From Nannocystis punicea (GTDB lineage Bacteria > Myxococcota_A > Polyangia > Nannocystales > Nannocystaceae), in the NCBI RefSeq assembly GCF_026965555.1, contig NZ_CP114040.1, positions 4,030,001 through 4,094,000 on the forward strand: DNA of 64,000 nt. Direction: 5' to 3'. How positions within the stretch are numbered: the stretch's first letter is position 1; every line of letters starts with the position of its first letter. Under the pieces are notes generated by a model, which saw only the letters and a list, made by a program, of their open reading frames with translations, was not told the DNA's origin and made no database searches. Positions 8,158 to 15,945 of the stretch are shown here, one piece after another. The translations under genes and the position numbers were made by a program.

Positions 8158-8769
8158 TCAGCGCGGGGCCGCCAGGGAGAGCGTCCAGTAGGCGGCGCGC
8201 TGCGGCGCCTCGGCTTCCTTGGCCATGTAGGTGGCCTCGCGGCCGCCGACGCCGACGTCGGTGAGCTCGCGCGCGTAGAGCTGCCAGCAGCTGGTGAGGT
8301 TGTCGCGCCAGGCGGTGACGACGTCGGCGGCGTCGTCGAGCTCGTCGACCTCGTCCTCGGTGACGACCGCGACGACCTCGGCGAAGGTGGCGGCGGGGTA
8401 CTCGAGGCTGCCGAGGCGCGCGCCGAGGCCGAGGCCGTCGGGGTCGACCGAGCTGACGTAGGCGCGCTCGATCATGTCGGCGGTGTGCAGGCGCGCGGCG
8501 CAGCGCAGGTTGGGGTGCATCCGCAGGGGCGGCGCGGGCGCGAACTGCAGCTCGCCGCAGCGGCCGCCCTCGGCCCGCAGCTCGTTGATCCGCGCCAGGA
8601 CCTCGGCCTCGGCCTCGGCCCACGGCTCGGGCCACTCGCCGTCGGCGACCGGGTCGCAGGCGCGGAGATCGGGGACCTCGGGCGGGGACTCCTGCTCGGG
8701 CGGCAGCGGAGGGTCGCAGGCGAAGACGAGGAGCGCGCCGACGCACGTCCCGCGGAGCGCGGTGGCCAT
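8158..8769 (-). CDS. Divergent CAP-domain lipoprotein
   Basis: 203 residues, paralogous to the CAP gene downstream. Lipobox LVFAC gives Cys near 18. The CAP signature is weaker: LARINELRAEGGRCGEL, LRCAARLHTADMIERAYVSSVDPDG, EVVAVVTED (the GEN motif is lost), WRDNLTSCWQLYARELTDVGVGG and YWTLSLA. The Glu of the cavity therefore seems changed. With a shorter linker and diverged core it may bind a different ligand or none. 114 bases separate the two genes, which run in the same direction and are probably co-transcribed. Confidence 0.8.
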   Translation of the reverse strand: MATALRGTCVGALLVFACDPPLPPEQESPPEVPDLRACDPVADGEWPEPWAEAEAEVLARINELRAEGGRCGELQFAPAPPLRMHPNLRCAARLHTADMIERAYVSSVDPDGLGLGARLGSLEYPAATFAEVVAVVTEDEVDELDDAADVVTAWRDNLTSCWQLYARELTDVGVGGREATYMAKEAEAPQRAAYWTLSLAAPR

Positions 8770-9163
8770 GGCCCGTGACGATAGCCGAAAACTCCGGCGC
8801 CGACGCCGTCAGGCGACCAAAGAGCATCGGGCCGAGCATGGCTCGACCCGATGGGGTGGTGCGGATGGCGGAGGGCTAAGTTAAGAAAAGGGCTAAGTTC
8901 GAAGGTAAGCCAGTGGGCAAGCCAAGTAAGCTAAGGCCGGGCGACTCGCAAAGAAGCGGAGGAAGCTGCTCGCCGCCCGTGCCAACCCAGGTTTGCAACG
9001 CCGGGGCCGAGCTCGGATGTGCTTGAAATGACATCGATTTGTAGTAGGCGCGGAGACCGGGCGGGAGATCGCGCGACGCCTGTGCCCGGGCGGCGGCCCG
9101 ATCGCGCGACAGGCCTGTCAGGGGGGTTTGCTGCCGGCGCCGGATCGACGATCGTGACCGTCG
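8770..9163. other. Intergenic region between divergent CAP and kptA genes
   Basis: About 390 bases with no supported gene. It holds the hairpin at 8825-8853, then an AT-richer stretch (about 8875-8935) with ctaag repeated several times. Promoters for both flanking genes are expected here, but I see no clear -35/-10 pair. Confidence 0.6.
8825..8853. other. Strong stem-loop upstream of CAP lipoprotein gene
   Basis: Inverted repeat with 13-nt arms, catcgggccgagc and gctcgacccgatg, differing from perfect pairing at one position, around an atg loop. It lies 56 bases upstream of the minus-strand gene and may be an operator or leader hairpin. Confidence 0.55.
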
Positions 9164-9709
9164 ATGGACGCGACCACGCGGGTCCGGCTCAGCAAGTTCC
9201 TCGCGCTGCACCTGCGCCACGACCCGGCCGGCCTCGGCCTCGAGCTCGAGCCCGGCGGCTGGGTGACGGTCGAGGCGCTGCTCGCCGCCTGCGCCCACAA
9301 GCGGCGGCCGATCTCGCGGGCGCAGCTCGAGGAGGTCGTGCAGTCGAGCGACAAGCAGCGCTTCGCGTTCGACGCGACGAAGACGAAGATCCGCGCCAAC
9401 CAGGGCCACTCGGTGGCGGTCGACCTGCAGCTGGTGCCGACGACGCCGCCGCCGGTCCTGTACCACGGGACCGGTGAGGGGACAGTCGCGGCGATCCTTC
9501 GCGAGGGCCTGCTCAAGATGCGTCGCCACCACGTGCACCTGTCGGCCGACGCGGTCACGGCCCACAAGGTCGGCGCCCGCCACGGACGCCCTGCTGTGCT
9601 GCGCGTCGACGCGGCGGCGATGGCGGCCGCCGGGTTCGTGTTCTACCGCGCGGAGAACGGGGTCTGGCTCGTCGATCACGTGCCGCCGAGCTACCTCAGC
9701 GGGCCGTGA
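9164..9709 (+). CDS. kptA: RNA 2'-phosphotransferase (Tpt1/KptA)
   Basis: 181 residues, the usual length. Tpt1/KptA moves an internal RNA 2'-phosphate to NAD+, the last step of tRNA splicing in eukaryotes; bacterial roles are unknown since bacteria lack that splicing pathway. The family pattern is complete: VRLSKFLALHLRHDP (catalytic Arg-His), GWVTVEALL, KQRFAFD, KIRANQGHS, LYHGTGE, VHLS and the NAD-site region RPAVLRVDA. It stands alone on the plus strand between minus-strand genes, with no RNA ligase or repair partner next to it. Confidence 0.95.
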   Translation: MDATTRVRLSKFLALHLRHDPAGLGLELEPGGWVTVEALLAACAHKRRPISRAQLEEVVQSSDKQRFAFDATKTKIRANQGHSVAVDLQLVPTTPPPVLYHGTGEGTVAAILREGLLKMRRHHVHLSADAVTAHKVGARHGRPAVLRVDAAAMAAAGFVFYRAENGVWLVDHVPPSYLSGP

Positions 9710-9993
9710 CGAGCTCTCTCCGTACAGACGCCGCGAGCTCGGCCACGCCGGTCGAACGACGCCGACCGCGTCGCTCGTCGGCCCGCCCGAGCGCGACACC
9801 CGAGCGCGGCGCTCGCTCTGCGGGTCGTCACGCACCGCCGAGCTCGTCCGCCGGACGGGCCGCTTCGGAGGGGCGCGCGGGCCCGGAGAGCGCGCGGCCG
9901 GCGAGCGCCGCTCTCGAGGATCCCATCGGACATGCTCGAAAAGAAATGTCCGTCGAGACATGCTCATTCGGGCATGTCCCGGCGGACATTCGA
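9710..9993. other. Intergenic region with no gene seen
   Basis: Open frames here are short, Arg/Ser-rich and lack a ribosome site. The only structure I see is the five-box array at its right end. Confidence 0.55.
9930..9991. repeat. Box array, 5 boxes, intergenic
   Basis: Boxes acatgc (9930), aaatgt (9944), acatgc (9958), gcatgt (9972), acattc (9986), each 14 nt from the next. It ends just before the stop of the minus-strand lipoprotein gene, so it may form the 3' end of that transcript. Confidence 0.85.
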
Positions 9994-10383
9994 TCACTGC
10001 GGCATGTAGGCGTGGATCGTGTGCAGCCCGACGCCGCTGGCCGGGGCCGCCGGCGGGACGAAGAAGTGGAACTCGACGCTGCGGGCGACGGGCTCGACGG
10101 GGTCGGTCTCGGCGACGATCCGGGCTTCGTCGACGCGGCCCCGGGCGGCTCTCAACATGGCTTTTCGGACAGGCTCCGCGCGCGGGCCGACCAGGCGGAG
10201 GCAGAGGTTGGGGTTGCGCTCGAGCTCGGCGAGGGCCTGGACGAACGCGGGCGGCGGGCGGCGCGGCTGGGTCCGCGCCGGCTCGGCGCGGGCCTCGGGT
10301 CGTTCCGGCGGCGCCTGCGTCGTCGTCGTCGGGGCACACCCGAGAACGGCGAGGACGAGGAGCAATGCGGCGCGGCGTACCAC
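9994..10383 (-). CDS. Small hypothetical lipoprotein
   Basis: 129 residues. Signal peptide VRRAALLLVLAVLGC with lipobox VLGC (Cys 16), then a Thr/Pro/Arg-rich linker and a short domain with ALAELERNPNLCLRLVGP and ARGRVDEARIVAETDP. The pattern LAxLxxNPxLxLRLxG...RAxxVxxxL recalls OmpA-like or similar envelope domains but is too short and diverged to name. It ends next to a five-box array and lies in the same direction as fabH. Confidence 0.65.
   Translation of the reverse strand: MVRRAALLLVLAVLGCAPTTTTQAPPERPEARAEPARTQPRRPPPAFVQALAELERNPNLCLRLVGPRAEPVRKAMLRAARGRVDEARIVAETDPVEPVARSVEFHFFVPPAAPASGVGLHTIHAYMPQ
10155..10174. repeat. Box array, 2 boxes, in small lipoprotein gene
   Basis: Boxes acatgg (10155) and acaggc (10169), spacer cttttcgg; encodes around PVRKAML. 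Confidence 0.6.
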
Positions 10384-10428
10384 GCCGTCACCTTGATCGG
10401 TTTTTAGCGGGATGGGGTGTGCATGCCC

Positions 10429-11460
10429 TCACCAGTCGGCGATAGCGGCGCCCCAGGTGAATCCGCTGCCGAACGCGACCATCGCGACCTTCTTACCGCG
10501 CACAAGGCGCCCGTCTCGCGCGCTCTCCGCCAACAGCAGCGGGATGGTGGCGGCGGTGGTGTTGCCGTAGCGCTCGATGTTGTGGGGGACTTTCTCTTCG
10601 GGGATCTGCAGCTGCTGGGCGATGAACTGGTTGATGCGCAGGTTGGCCTGGTGAAAGAAGAAGAGGTCGATGTCCTGCAGGTCGACGGACAGCGACGAGC
10701 AGGCGCGCATCAGCGAGCCGACCATGGCGGCGACGGCGTGCTTGAACACGACCTTGCCGTCCATCTGCGCCCACAACATGTCCGCCGGGACAGTGCCGCT
10801 GCGGTCGGGGTTCTTCGGCACGAACGGGCGCTGGCGGATGTCCCAGATCTTCTGGCACAGGACCTCGGCGAAGCGGCCGTCGGCGCCGAGGTAGACGCCC
10901 CGCACGCCGCGGTCCTCGTCGGTGGCGGAGACGATGACCGCGCCGGCGCCGTCGCCGAACAGCGACGAGACCGCGCGGCCCTCGGGCGAGAGGTCGAGCG
11001 CGGCGGAGTGGGTCTCGGCGCCGACCACGAGGACGTGGCGAGCCATGCCGGCGCGCACGTGGGCGACCGCGGTCGACAGGGCGTAGAGGAAGCCCGAGCA
11101 CTGGTTGCGGACGTCGAGCGCGGGCACGAACTTGGCGTCGTCGCCCTCGCACAGGCCGAGCTTGCGCTGCAGGTAGACGCCGCTGCCGGGGAAGGCGTGC
11201 TCGGGCGAGAGGGTGGCGACGACGATGAGGTCGAGGTCGTGGGCGGCCAAACCGGCCTCCGCCAGGGCGGCGCGGGCGGCCTCGGCGGCCATGTCGGCGG
11301 TGCCGACCCCGGCCTCGGCGAAGCGCCGCGTCTCGATGCCTGTGCGCTGGACGATCCACTCGTGCGTGGTGTCGACGCCGAACTCGTGGATCAAGGCGTC
11401 GTTGCTGACGACCCGCGGCGGCACGTAGGAACCTGTCCCTGAGATGTAGGCGTTGACCAC
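10429..11460 (-). CDS. fabH: 3-oxoacyl-[ACP] synthase III
   Basis: 343 residues with the start set at GTG 11460, which has GGAGGA 6 nt upstream; a longer frame to 11490 is possible. KAS III condenses acyl-CoA with malonyl-ACP to begin fatty acid synthesis. The catalytic triad is seen: Cys121 in NQCSGFLYAL, His270 in FFFHQANLRIN, Asn300 in ERYGNTTAATIP. GSGFTWGAA closes the fold. FabH homologues also start polyketide or hydrocarbon pathways; no fab gene is adjacent, so this could be an accessory copy. Two box arrays are translated inside it, one near the N-terminus and one in a mid-protein loop. Confidence 0.93.
   Translation of the reverse strand: MVNAYISGTGSYVPPRVVSNDALIHEFGVDTTHEWIVQRTGIETRRFAEAGVGTADMAAEAARAALAEAGLAAHDLDLIVVATLSPEHAFPGSGVYLQRKLGLCEGDDAKFVPALDVRNQCSGFLYALSTAVAHVRAGMARHVLVVGAETHSAALDLSPEGRAVSSLFGDGAGAVIVSATDEDRGVRGVYLGADGRFAEVLCQKIWDIRQRPFVPKNPDRSGTVPADMLWAQMDGKVVFKHAVAAMVGSLMRACSSLSVDLQDIDLFFFHQANLRINQFIAQQLQIPEEKVPHNIERYGNTTAATIPLLLAESARDGRLVRGKKVAMVAFGSGFTWGAAIADW
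10776..10795. repeat. Box array, 2 boxes, in fabH
   Basis: Boxes acatgt (10776) and acagtg (10790), spacer ccgccggg; codes SGTVPADM in a surface loop region. Confidence 0.75.
11431..11450. repeat. Box array, 1 good and 1 degenerate box, in fabH
   Basis: Box acctgt (11431), degenerate partner tgtagg (11445), spacer ccctgaga; codes GTGSYVPP near the FabH N-terminus. Confidence 0.45.
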
Positions 11461-11655
11461 GGCGGGTCCTCCGGCGGCGCAGTCTAACACGCAGGTCCAA
11501 CCCGGCCAGGTCGCGTCACGCGGTCGCGTTCGACCGGCGCTGCTCCGCTCTCGCGGGCCGCAGAGGCCGAAGCAACGCGTGTGTGCGCGACGAGCGTGGC
11601 GCCGCGTGACCGAAATATGACGGTCACGCGCGCGGCAGCGCCGGGGCGGCCGCGC

Positions 11656-13206
11656 TCAGTGCCCGCTGCGCGGGCCGCCGATCGTCATGCCGTCGACGCT
11701 GTCGAAGCCGTCGGGCAAGAACTTGCTCGGGTCGGGCGGACCGAACTGCTTCACGCCCTTCTCGGTGCACGGGTCGCAGGCGGTCTCGCTGAGGAAGTTC
11801 TGCATGACCTCGCCGCGGTGCGGGAGGAACACGAAGCGGACCGCGTCAGACAGCGGGAAGCGGGTGCCGAACGGACCCTCGGCGGTGAACTCCTCGCTGA
11901 TGTGGACGAACCCGAGGCTCGGCTCCCACGGCAGGCCGTCGCCGAAGTCGAGGTTGTCGCCGAAGTTGTTGTGCTCGTGGCAGCCGGCGCACGACAGCGC
12001 GAGCGCGCGGTTCATGATGTTGTCGGCGGTCAGGCCGGGGAGCGTGATCGCGTCCTCGATCTTCTGGCGGAACGAGCCGCCGAGGCCGGACTGCAGGCGG
12101 TAGTTGTCGAAGTCGCCCTCGGAGTTGCTGGCGCCGGAGGCGAAGGTGCCGACGTCGGTGGTGAAGAACAGGTTGCTGCCGGCCTTCTCGAGGTTCGGCA
12201 CCTGGCGCACGAACCACTCCTGGAACGCCTCGGCGCCCTCCCACGGCGAGTCGTCCTGGAAGAGCTCGGGGAACGGGTTGTCCTTCAGCAGCGTCGGCCG
12301 GATGCAGGCGAAGTTGCCGCAGTCGTGGACGAACTCGAACTGGCGCAGCTGCCAGGCGTTGGGCCCGTTCATGAACATGTTGGTGCGGATCTGGCCGCCC
12401 TTCGGGCCGTAGTTGTCGGCGTGCACGACCGGCCCGGCGCCGGCGGCGTCGACGAAGTAGAAGTCCTCCACGCGGTCACGGATCTCCGTGATGTCGTCGA
12501 TCTCGCTGAGGTCGGCCCAGAACTGCACGATCGGCCGGCAGCCCTCGATGCCGCAGCTCGGATTCGGGTTGGGCAGCGCGGCCTCGAAGATGATGAGGTT
12601 GCGATCGTTGGGGTCGAACAGGCCCGACTGCTTGGCGAACACGATGCGGTACTCGCCGCAGTTGCTGCCGTCGAGCGGGGCGAGGTCGAAGCGGTTGAAC
12701 ACGCCCAGCGGGATGTACGAGTCGAAGTTGTTGGCCGGGTCGCTGAACGGATCGGTGTCGGCGAGCCGACCCTCGGGGCGCGGACAGGCGTGCGGGAAGG
12801 CGCCCATCGCCGGGCCGCCGTCGACGAGCTCGTCGTCGCAGTGGAAGGCGTCGGGGTGGACGCCGGGCTTCTCGTTGAAGAAGTCCCACCAGCGCTGGTA
12901 GAGCAGCGTCGGCGTGACCGCGGGCGCGGGGCTGGTGTTGATGATCTGCGTCATCACCCGGGTGAAGGTGAAGGGCTCCACCACCGTGAACTCGCTGAGG
13001 ACGAGCGAGCGCCGCAGGTCGAGCTCGATGTCGTCGCCGCACAGCTGGCCGCCCTCGTCGGGGGCCGCCAGCGCGGCAGGTCCGGGCGACTTCGGCGACG
13101 GGTCGGGCTTCGGCTCGAGGCTGGCCGAAGGGTCACATCCCGCCGCGGCGACGGCCGCAGTCAACATCCATAAGTTAAGGTGCAACGTACGAGCGAGCAC
13201 AGGCAC
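11656..13206 (-). CDS. Exported lipoprotein with one CxxCH haem-type motif
   Basis: 516 residues. Lipobox AAAGC in the N-terminal signal; the start is uncertain (GTG 13206 or an internal start such as ATG 13167), as no convincing ribosome site is visible. The bulk is a Cys-containing domain of unknown family: TFTRVMTQIINTSP, RWWDFFNEKPGVHP, GVFNRFDLAPLDGSNCGEYRIVF and MNRALALSCAGCHEHNN. CAGCH is a single c-type haem attachment motif. Further Cys pairs (CDPC) could form disulfides. It may be an envelope redox or oxidoreductase-like protein; no cytochrome partner is next to it. Ends RSGH. Confidence 0.75.
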   Translation of the reverse strand: MPVLARTLHLNLWMLTAAVAAAGCDPSASLEPKPDPSPKSPGPAALAAPDEGGQLCGDDIELDLRRSLVLSEFTVVEPFTFTRVMTQIINTSPAPAVTPTLLYQRWWDFFNEKPGVHPDAFHCDDELVDGGPAMGAFPHACPRPEGRLADTDPFSDPANNFDSYIPLGVFNRFDLAPLDGSNCGEYRIVFAKQSGLFDPNDRNLIIFEAALPNPNPSCGIEGCRPIVQFWADLSEIDDITEIRDRVEDFYFVDAAGAGPVVHADNYGPKGGQIRTNMFMNGPNAWQLRQFEFVHDCGNFACIRPTLLKDNPFPELFQDDSPWEGAEAFQEWFVRQVPNLEKAGSNLFFTTDVGTFASGASNSEGDFDNYRLQSGLGGSFRQKIEDAITLPGLTADNIMNRALALSCAGCHEHNNFGDNLDFGDGLPWEPSLGFVHISEEFTAEGPFGTRFPLSDAVRFVFLPHRGEVMQNFLSETACDPCTEKGVKQFGPPDPSKFLPDGFDSVDGMTIGGPRSGH

Positions 13207-13365
13207 AAGATAGCGGGCGCGCCGCCTGTCCGCCAGCGGGGACGGCGCGCGCCCACGAACGGGGGGGCCGCCGGGCAGGCGAACAGGGGGCCGTACGGGC
13301 CCAGGCGGGCCGGGCCGGGCGGCCGGGTCCGACCGGGGTCGGGTGCGCAGCCGCCGTCCGCGGCC

Positions 13366-14448
13366 TCACGAGCCGGTGCGCGCGATCTTCACCGGGTCCG
13401 GGGCGTCGACCGGGTGCTCGGCCCACTCGGCCTCCAGCTCGGCCCACAGGCCCATGACGACGGCCTCCTGGTCGGCCCAGATCTCGCCGCCCAGGCCCTT
13501 GCTCGGCTCGACGCCCAGCATCTTGAGGGTGACCGACTTGTCGGGGTCGAGCCCGAACTTGGCCGCGCGCGAGCGGAAGTACTTGCCCATGATGGCGGCC
13601 ACGTTCTCGCTCTTGCTGGGGCACAGCTTGCCGCCGCTGACGGCCCGGTGCACGGTCTCCCAGGTCGCCCTGGTGGTGTGTTGATAGCGGCGGCCCGCGG
13701 CGTCGGTGCACTCGATGGCCGCTCCCGCCTTCTTGATCACGCGGACGACGGCGCGGCGGTAGACCAGGATGTCGACGATCGCGTCGCAGAGGACGCGGGG
13801 GTCGGCCTGGTTGTCCCACACCTGCGTGAAGTAGTTGGAGTTCATGCCGAATAGGCCGTAAGTCTGCCAGTGCTCGGGTTCGGCGTGATGCGGATTGCCC
13901 TCGTAGAGCTTGGCGGTCTTGCGCCACGCTTGTAGGCTGGCCTCCAGGTCAGGTGACAGGCGGTGCACGAGTCCTTGCTGCAGGCTCGACTCGCGCGCGG
14001 CGACCAACTGGAGCAGCTTGAGAAAATCGTCGCTGGCCTTGAGCCGCTTGACGACGTGGGCGAGCACGGCATAGGTCCGTTTCTGCTCGTTCCGCGTCAG
14101 TCGCGGGCGCTGGTCCTCGACGCCGTGAACGCACTGCCGGGGTAGGAACTGCTCGACCTGTGCGCGGTCGGCGGCGACCTGCGCGGCCTCGTCCGCGTCG
14201 GCTGCGACGGGCACAGGCGCCGGCGCCTCGATGATGCGGGTGGGCGCTCGCAGAACGTTGTCCAGGCGGCTCGGGGCGGTCCGTTCGACGCTGCCGAGGT
14301 CACCGTCGACGTCGTAGCGGTCGCCGTCGACGTCGTAACGGTCGTCGAGCCTGACCTCGTGGGCCGCTTCCGCGCTGGCCCCGTCGTCGAAGACGTCGGT
14401 GACGACGGCGACGATGTAGGCCAGAGCTGTCAGTTGCACCAATCTCAT
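13366..14448 (-). CDS. Exported protein with lytic-transglycosylase-like region
   Basis: 360 residues from ATG 14448, which has AAGGAG about 10 nt upstream; the longer frame to 14796 lacks this. Signal peptide MRLVQLTALAYIVAVVTDV. Residues 35-55 include the duplicated RYDVDGD unit made by a 21-bp tandem repeat. The C-terminal half has ARESSLQQGLVHRLSPDL followed by TYGLFGMNSNYFTQVWD and CDAIVDILVYRRAV. An ES pair and a GLFxMNxNYF motif about 60 residues later resemble the catalytic Glu and the second motif of SLT/lysozyme-like peptidoglycan hydrolases. That is an inference from motif order; overall similarity is low. Codon use is slightly less GC-rich than neighbours. Confidence 0.6.
   Translation of the reverse strand: MRLVQLTALAYIVAVVTDVFDDGASAEAAHEVRLDDRYDVDGDRYDVDGDLGSVERTAPSRLDNVLRAPTRIIEAPAPVPVAADADEAAQVAADRAQVEQFLPRQCVHGVEDQRPRLTRNEQKRTYAVLAHVVKRLKASDDFLKLLQLVAARESSLQQGLVHRLSPDLEASLQAWRKTAKLYEGNPHHAEPEHWQTYGLFGMNSNYFTQVWDNQADPRVLCDAIVDILVYRRAVVRVIKKAGAAIECTDAAGRRYQHTTRATWETVHRAVSGGKLCPSKSENVAAIMGKYFRSRAAKFGLDPDKSVTLKMLGVEPSKGLGGEIWADQEAVVMGLWAELEAEWAEHPVDAPDPVKIARTGS
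14303..14344. repeat. 21-bp tandem repeat, two copies
   Basis: Two copies differing at one base, coding the doubled RYDVDGD unit. It is in frame (21 = 7 codons), so copy changes would not break the protein. Confidence 0.75.
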
Positions 14449-14943
14449 TCCGCAACACTCCTTCGTCTCCGCTGAGCTCGCTGAGGTGGTTCGGCGGCTT
14501 GGCTCATCAGGCCGACAAGAAGAAACCGAAAGCGGTGGTCCGTCCAGTGCGGGCGTGCAGGAAATTGCCGCGCGCACGAGCGTGCGGCCGCGTGGCTCGC
14601 GTGCATGTGCACGAGCGACCGGCGTGAGAATGTGACAGTCGCTCGTCTGTGTCCGCGCGTCGGCTTTGCTGCAGGCACAAGATTTGGACAGCGCTCTACG
14701 CGTGCACCCAAGATGTTGTATGTGATGCGACTTCGACGTCGCGCACATCAGCGCCGTGGTCTGAAAGCCGCACGCGTCGCGACGCGCCTCGAACACGCCG
14801 CACTCGCGCAGCGCAGGAACGCATGCTCTGGCTCAGACAAAGTCACTCAGATCGGCGTGCGCGTGCTGCGGTGCGGTCACTTGACCGCGTTCGATCGTAC
14901 GACGCGCGGACACGCGACGACGATGCATGTGCAACCGTCGCGC
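14449..14943. other. Intergenic region before the cobalamin operon 3' end
   Basis: About 495 bases. No convincing gene; long frames here are Arg/Ser-rich shadows. It presumably holds the promoter of the minus-strand gene starting at 14448. I see no tRNA fold and no clear terminator for btuC. Confidence 0.55.
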
Positions 14944-15945
14944 TCAGCCAGCGAGCCCGCGCAGGCCTCGACGCCGCAACAACCACAAGAAGAACGGCGC
15001 CCCGACCAGGCTGGTGATCACTCCTGGAGGGATCACGACGCCGCTGGCCGAGCGAGCGACCGCGTCCACGAGGATGGTCGCGCTCGCGCCGACCAGCGCC
15101 GCCAGCGGGACGAGTCGGCGATGACCTGGCCCCGAGGACATGCGAGCGACGTGCGGCGCGACCAATCCCACGAACGCGAGTACGCCGGTCAGCGCGGTCG
15201 CGGCGCCGACGAGCAGGCCGACCGCGAGGACCACGAGCAGGCGGAGGCGCGGGAGGTCGACGCCGAGCGAGGCGGCCGCGTCGCTGCCGAGGTGGAGCGC
15301 GTCGAGGTCGCGGCGCAGCCACAGCGCGAGCGCGAGCCCGAGGCCGCAGGGGGGCAGAGCCCACGACAGGTGCGGCCAGCTGCGGCCCTCGAAGCTGCCC
15401 ATCAGCCAGTAGACGACCTTGAGCCCGAAGTCCCACTGATGCGAGGCGAGGGCCTGGCACACGGTGATCAGCGCCGAGCACAGGGCCGCCAGCGCGACGC
15501 CGGCCAGCAGGAGGACCGCGAGGCTGGCCTGTCGCCCGGCGGCGGCGAGCAGCAGGCCCATGGCCGCGGCCGCGCCGACGGCGGCGACGACGGGGATCGC
15601 CCACAAGCCGGCGCGGTCGAGGCCGAACAGCAGGCCGACGACGGCGAACAGGGCCGCGCCCGAGCTGACGCCGAGGACCCCGGGATCGGCCATCGGGTTG
15701 CGGAACAGGCCCTGGCACAGCGCGCCCGCGGCCGCCAGGGCGGCGCCGACCAGGCCGGCCAGCAGCGCCCGCGGCAGCCGCAGGTCCCACACGATCGCGC
15801 CGCGCAGCCCGAGATCTTCGCCGAGCAGGCGGCGGCCGATCACGCCCAGCGCCTCGCCGAGGCCGATGTCCCCCGGACCTGTCCCGAGAGACACGAGCAG
15901 CGCGATCGGGATCGCGGCCGCGGCCACCCAGGTGGTGCGCGTCAC
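14944..15945 (-). CDS. btuC: Cobalamin ABC transporter permease BtuC
   Basis: 333 residues of FecCD/BtuC type with about 10 predicted helices. Key stretches: WDLRLPRALLAGLVGAALAAAGALCQGLFRNPMADPGVLG (the conserved permease loop), then GVLAFVGLVAPHVAR near the C-terminus, the cytoplasmic loop that meets the BtuD ATPase. GTG start at 15945 overlaps the btuF stop (GTGA). FecCD permeases carry B12, haem or siderophores; the riboswitch and receptor of this operon favour B12. No ATPase gene follows it, so BtuD must come from elsewhere. Confidence 0.9.
   Translation of the reverse strand: MTRTTWVAAAAIPIALLVSLGTGPGDIGLGEALGVIGRRLLGEDLGLRGAIVWDLRLPRALLAGLVGAALAAAGALCQGLFRNPMADPGVLGVSSGAALFAVVGLLFGLDRAGLWAIPVVAAVGAAAAMGLLLAAAGRQASLAVLLLAGVALAALCSALITVCQALASHQWDFGLKVVYWLMGSFEGRSWPHLSWALPPCGLGLALALWLRRDLDALHLGSDAAASLGVDLPRLRLLVVLAVGLLVGAATALTGVLAFVGLVAPHVARMSSGPGHRRLVPLAALVGASATILVDAVARSASGVVIPPGVITSLVGAPFFLWLLRRRGLRGLAG
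15877..15896. repeat. Box array, 2 boxes, in btuC N-terminus
   Basis: Boxes acctgt (15877) and acacga (15891), spacer cccgagag; codes VSLGTGPG after the first membrane helix. Confidence 0.6.

Noticed and set aside
9112..9126. Palindrome gacaggcctgtc upstream of kptA
   Set aside because: Short and without the 6-8-6 layout; could be chance in this region.
9930..9991. CRISPR array
   Set aside because: Repeat unit is 6 nt with 8-nt spacers and a 14-nt period; CRISPR repeats are 23-50 nt, and no cas gene is present.
9706..10407. Plus-strand 233-residue frame opposite the small lipoprotein
   Set aside because: Arg/Ser/Ala-rich; part is made by the box array; the opposite strand has a lipobox gene.
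14412..14444. Possible extra box array (cgatgt, gctgtc) in the SLT-like gene
   Set aside because: Boxes too diverged and no CC/GG spacer; not above chance by eye.
14449..14943. tRNA or small RNA gene in the 495-base gap
   Set aside because: No cloverleaf or recognised RNA motif found by eye.
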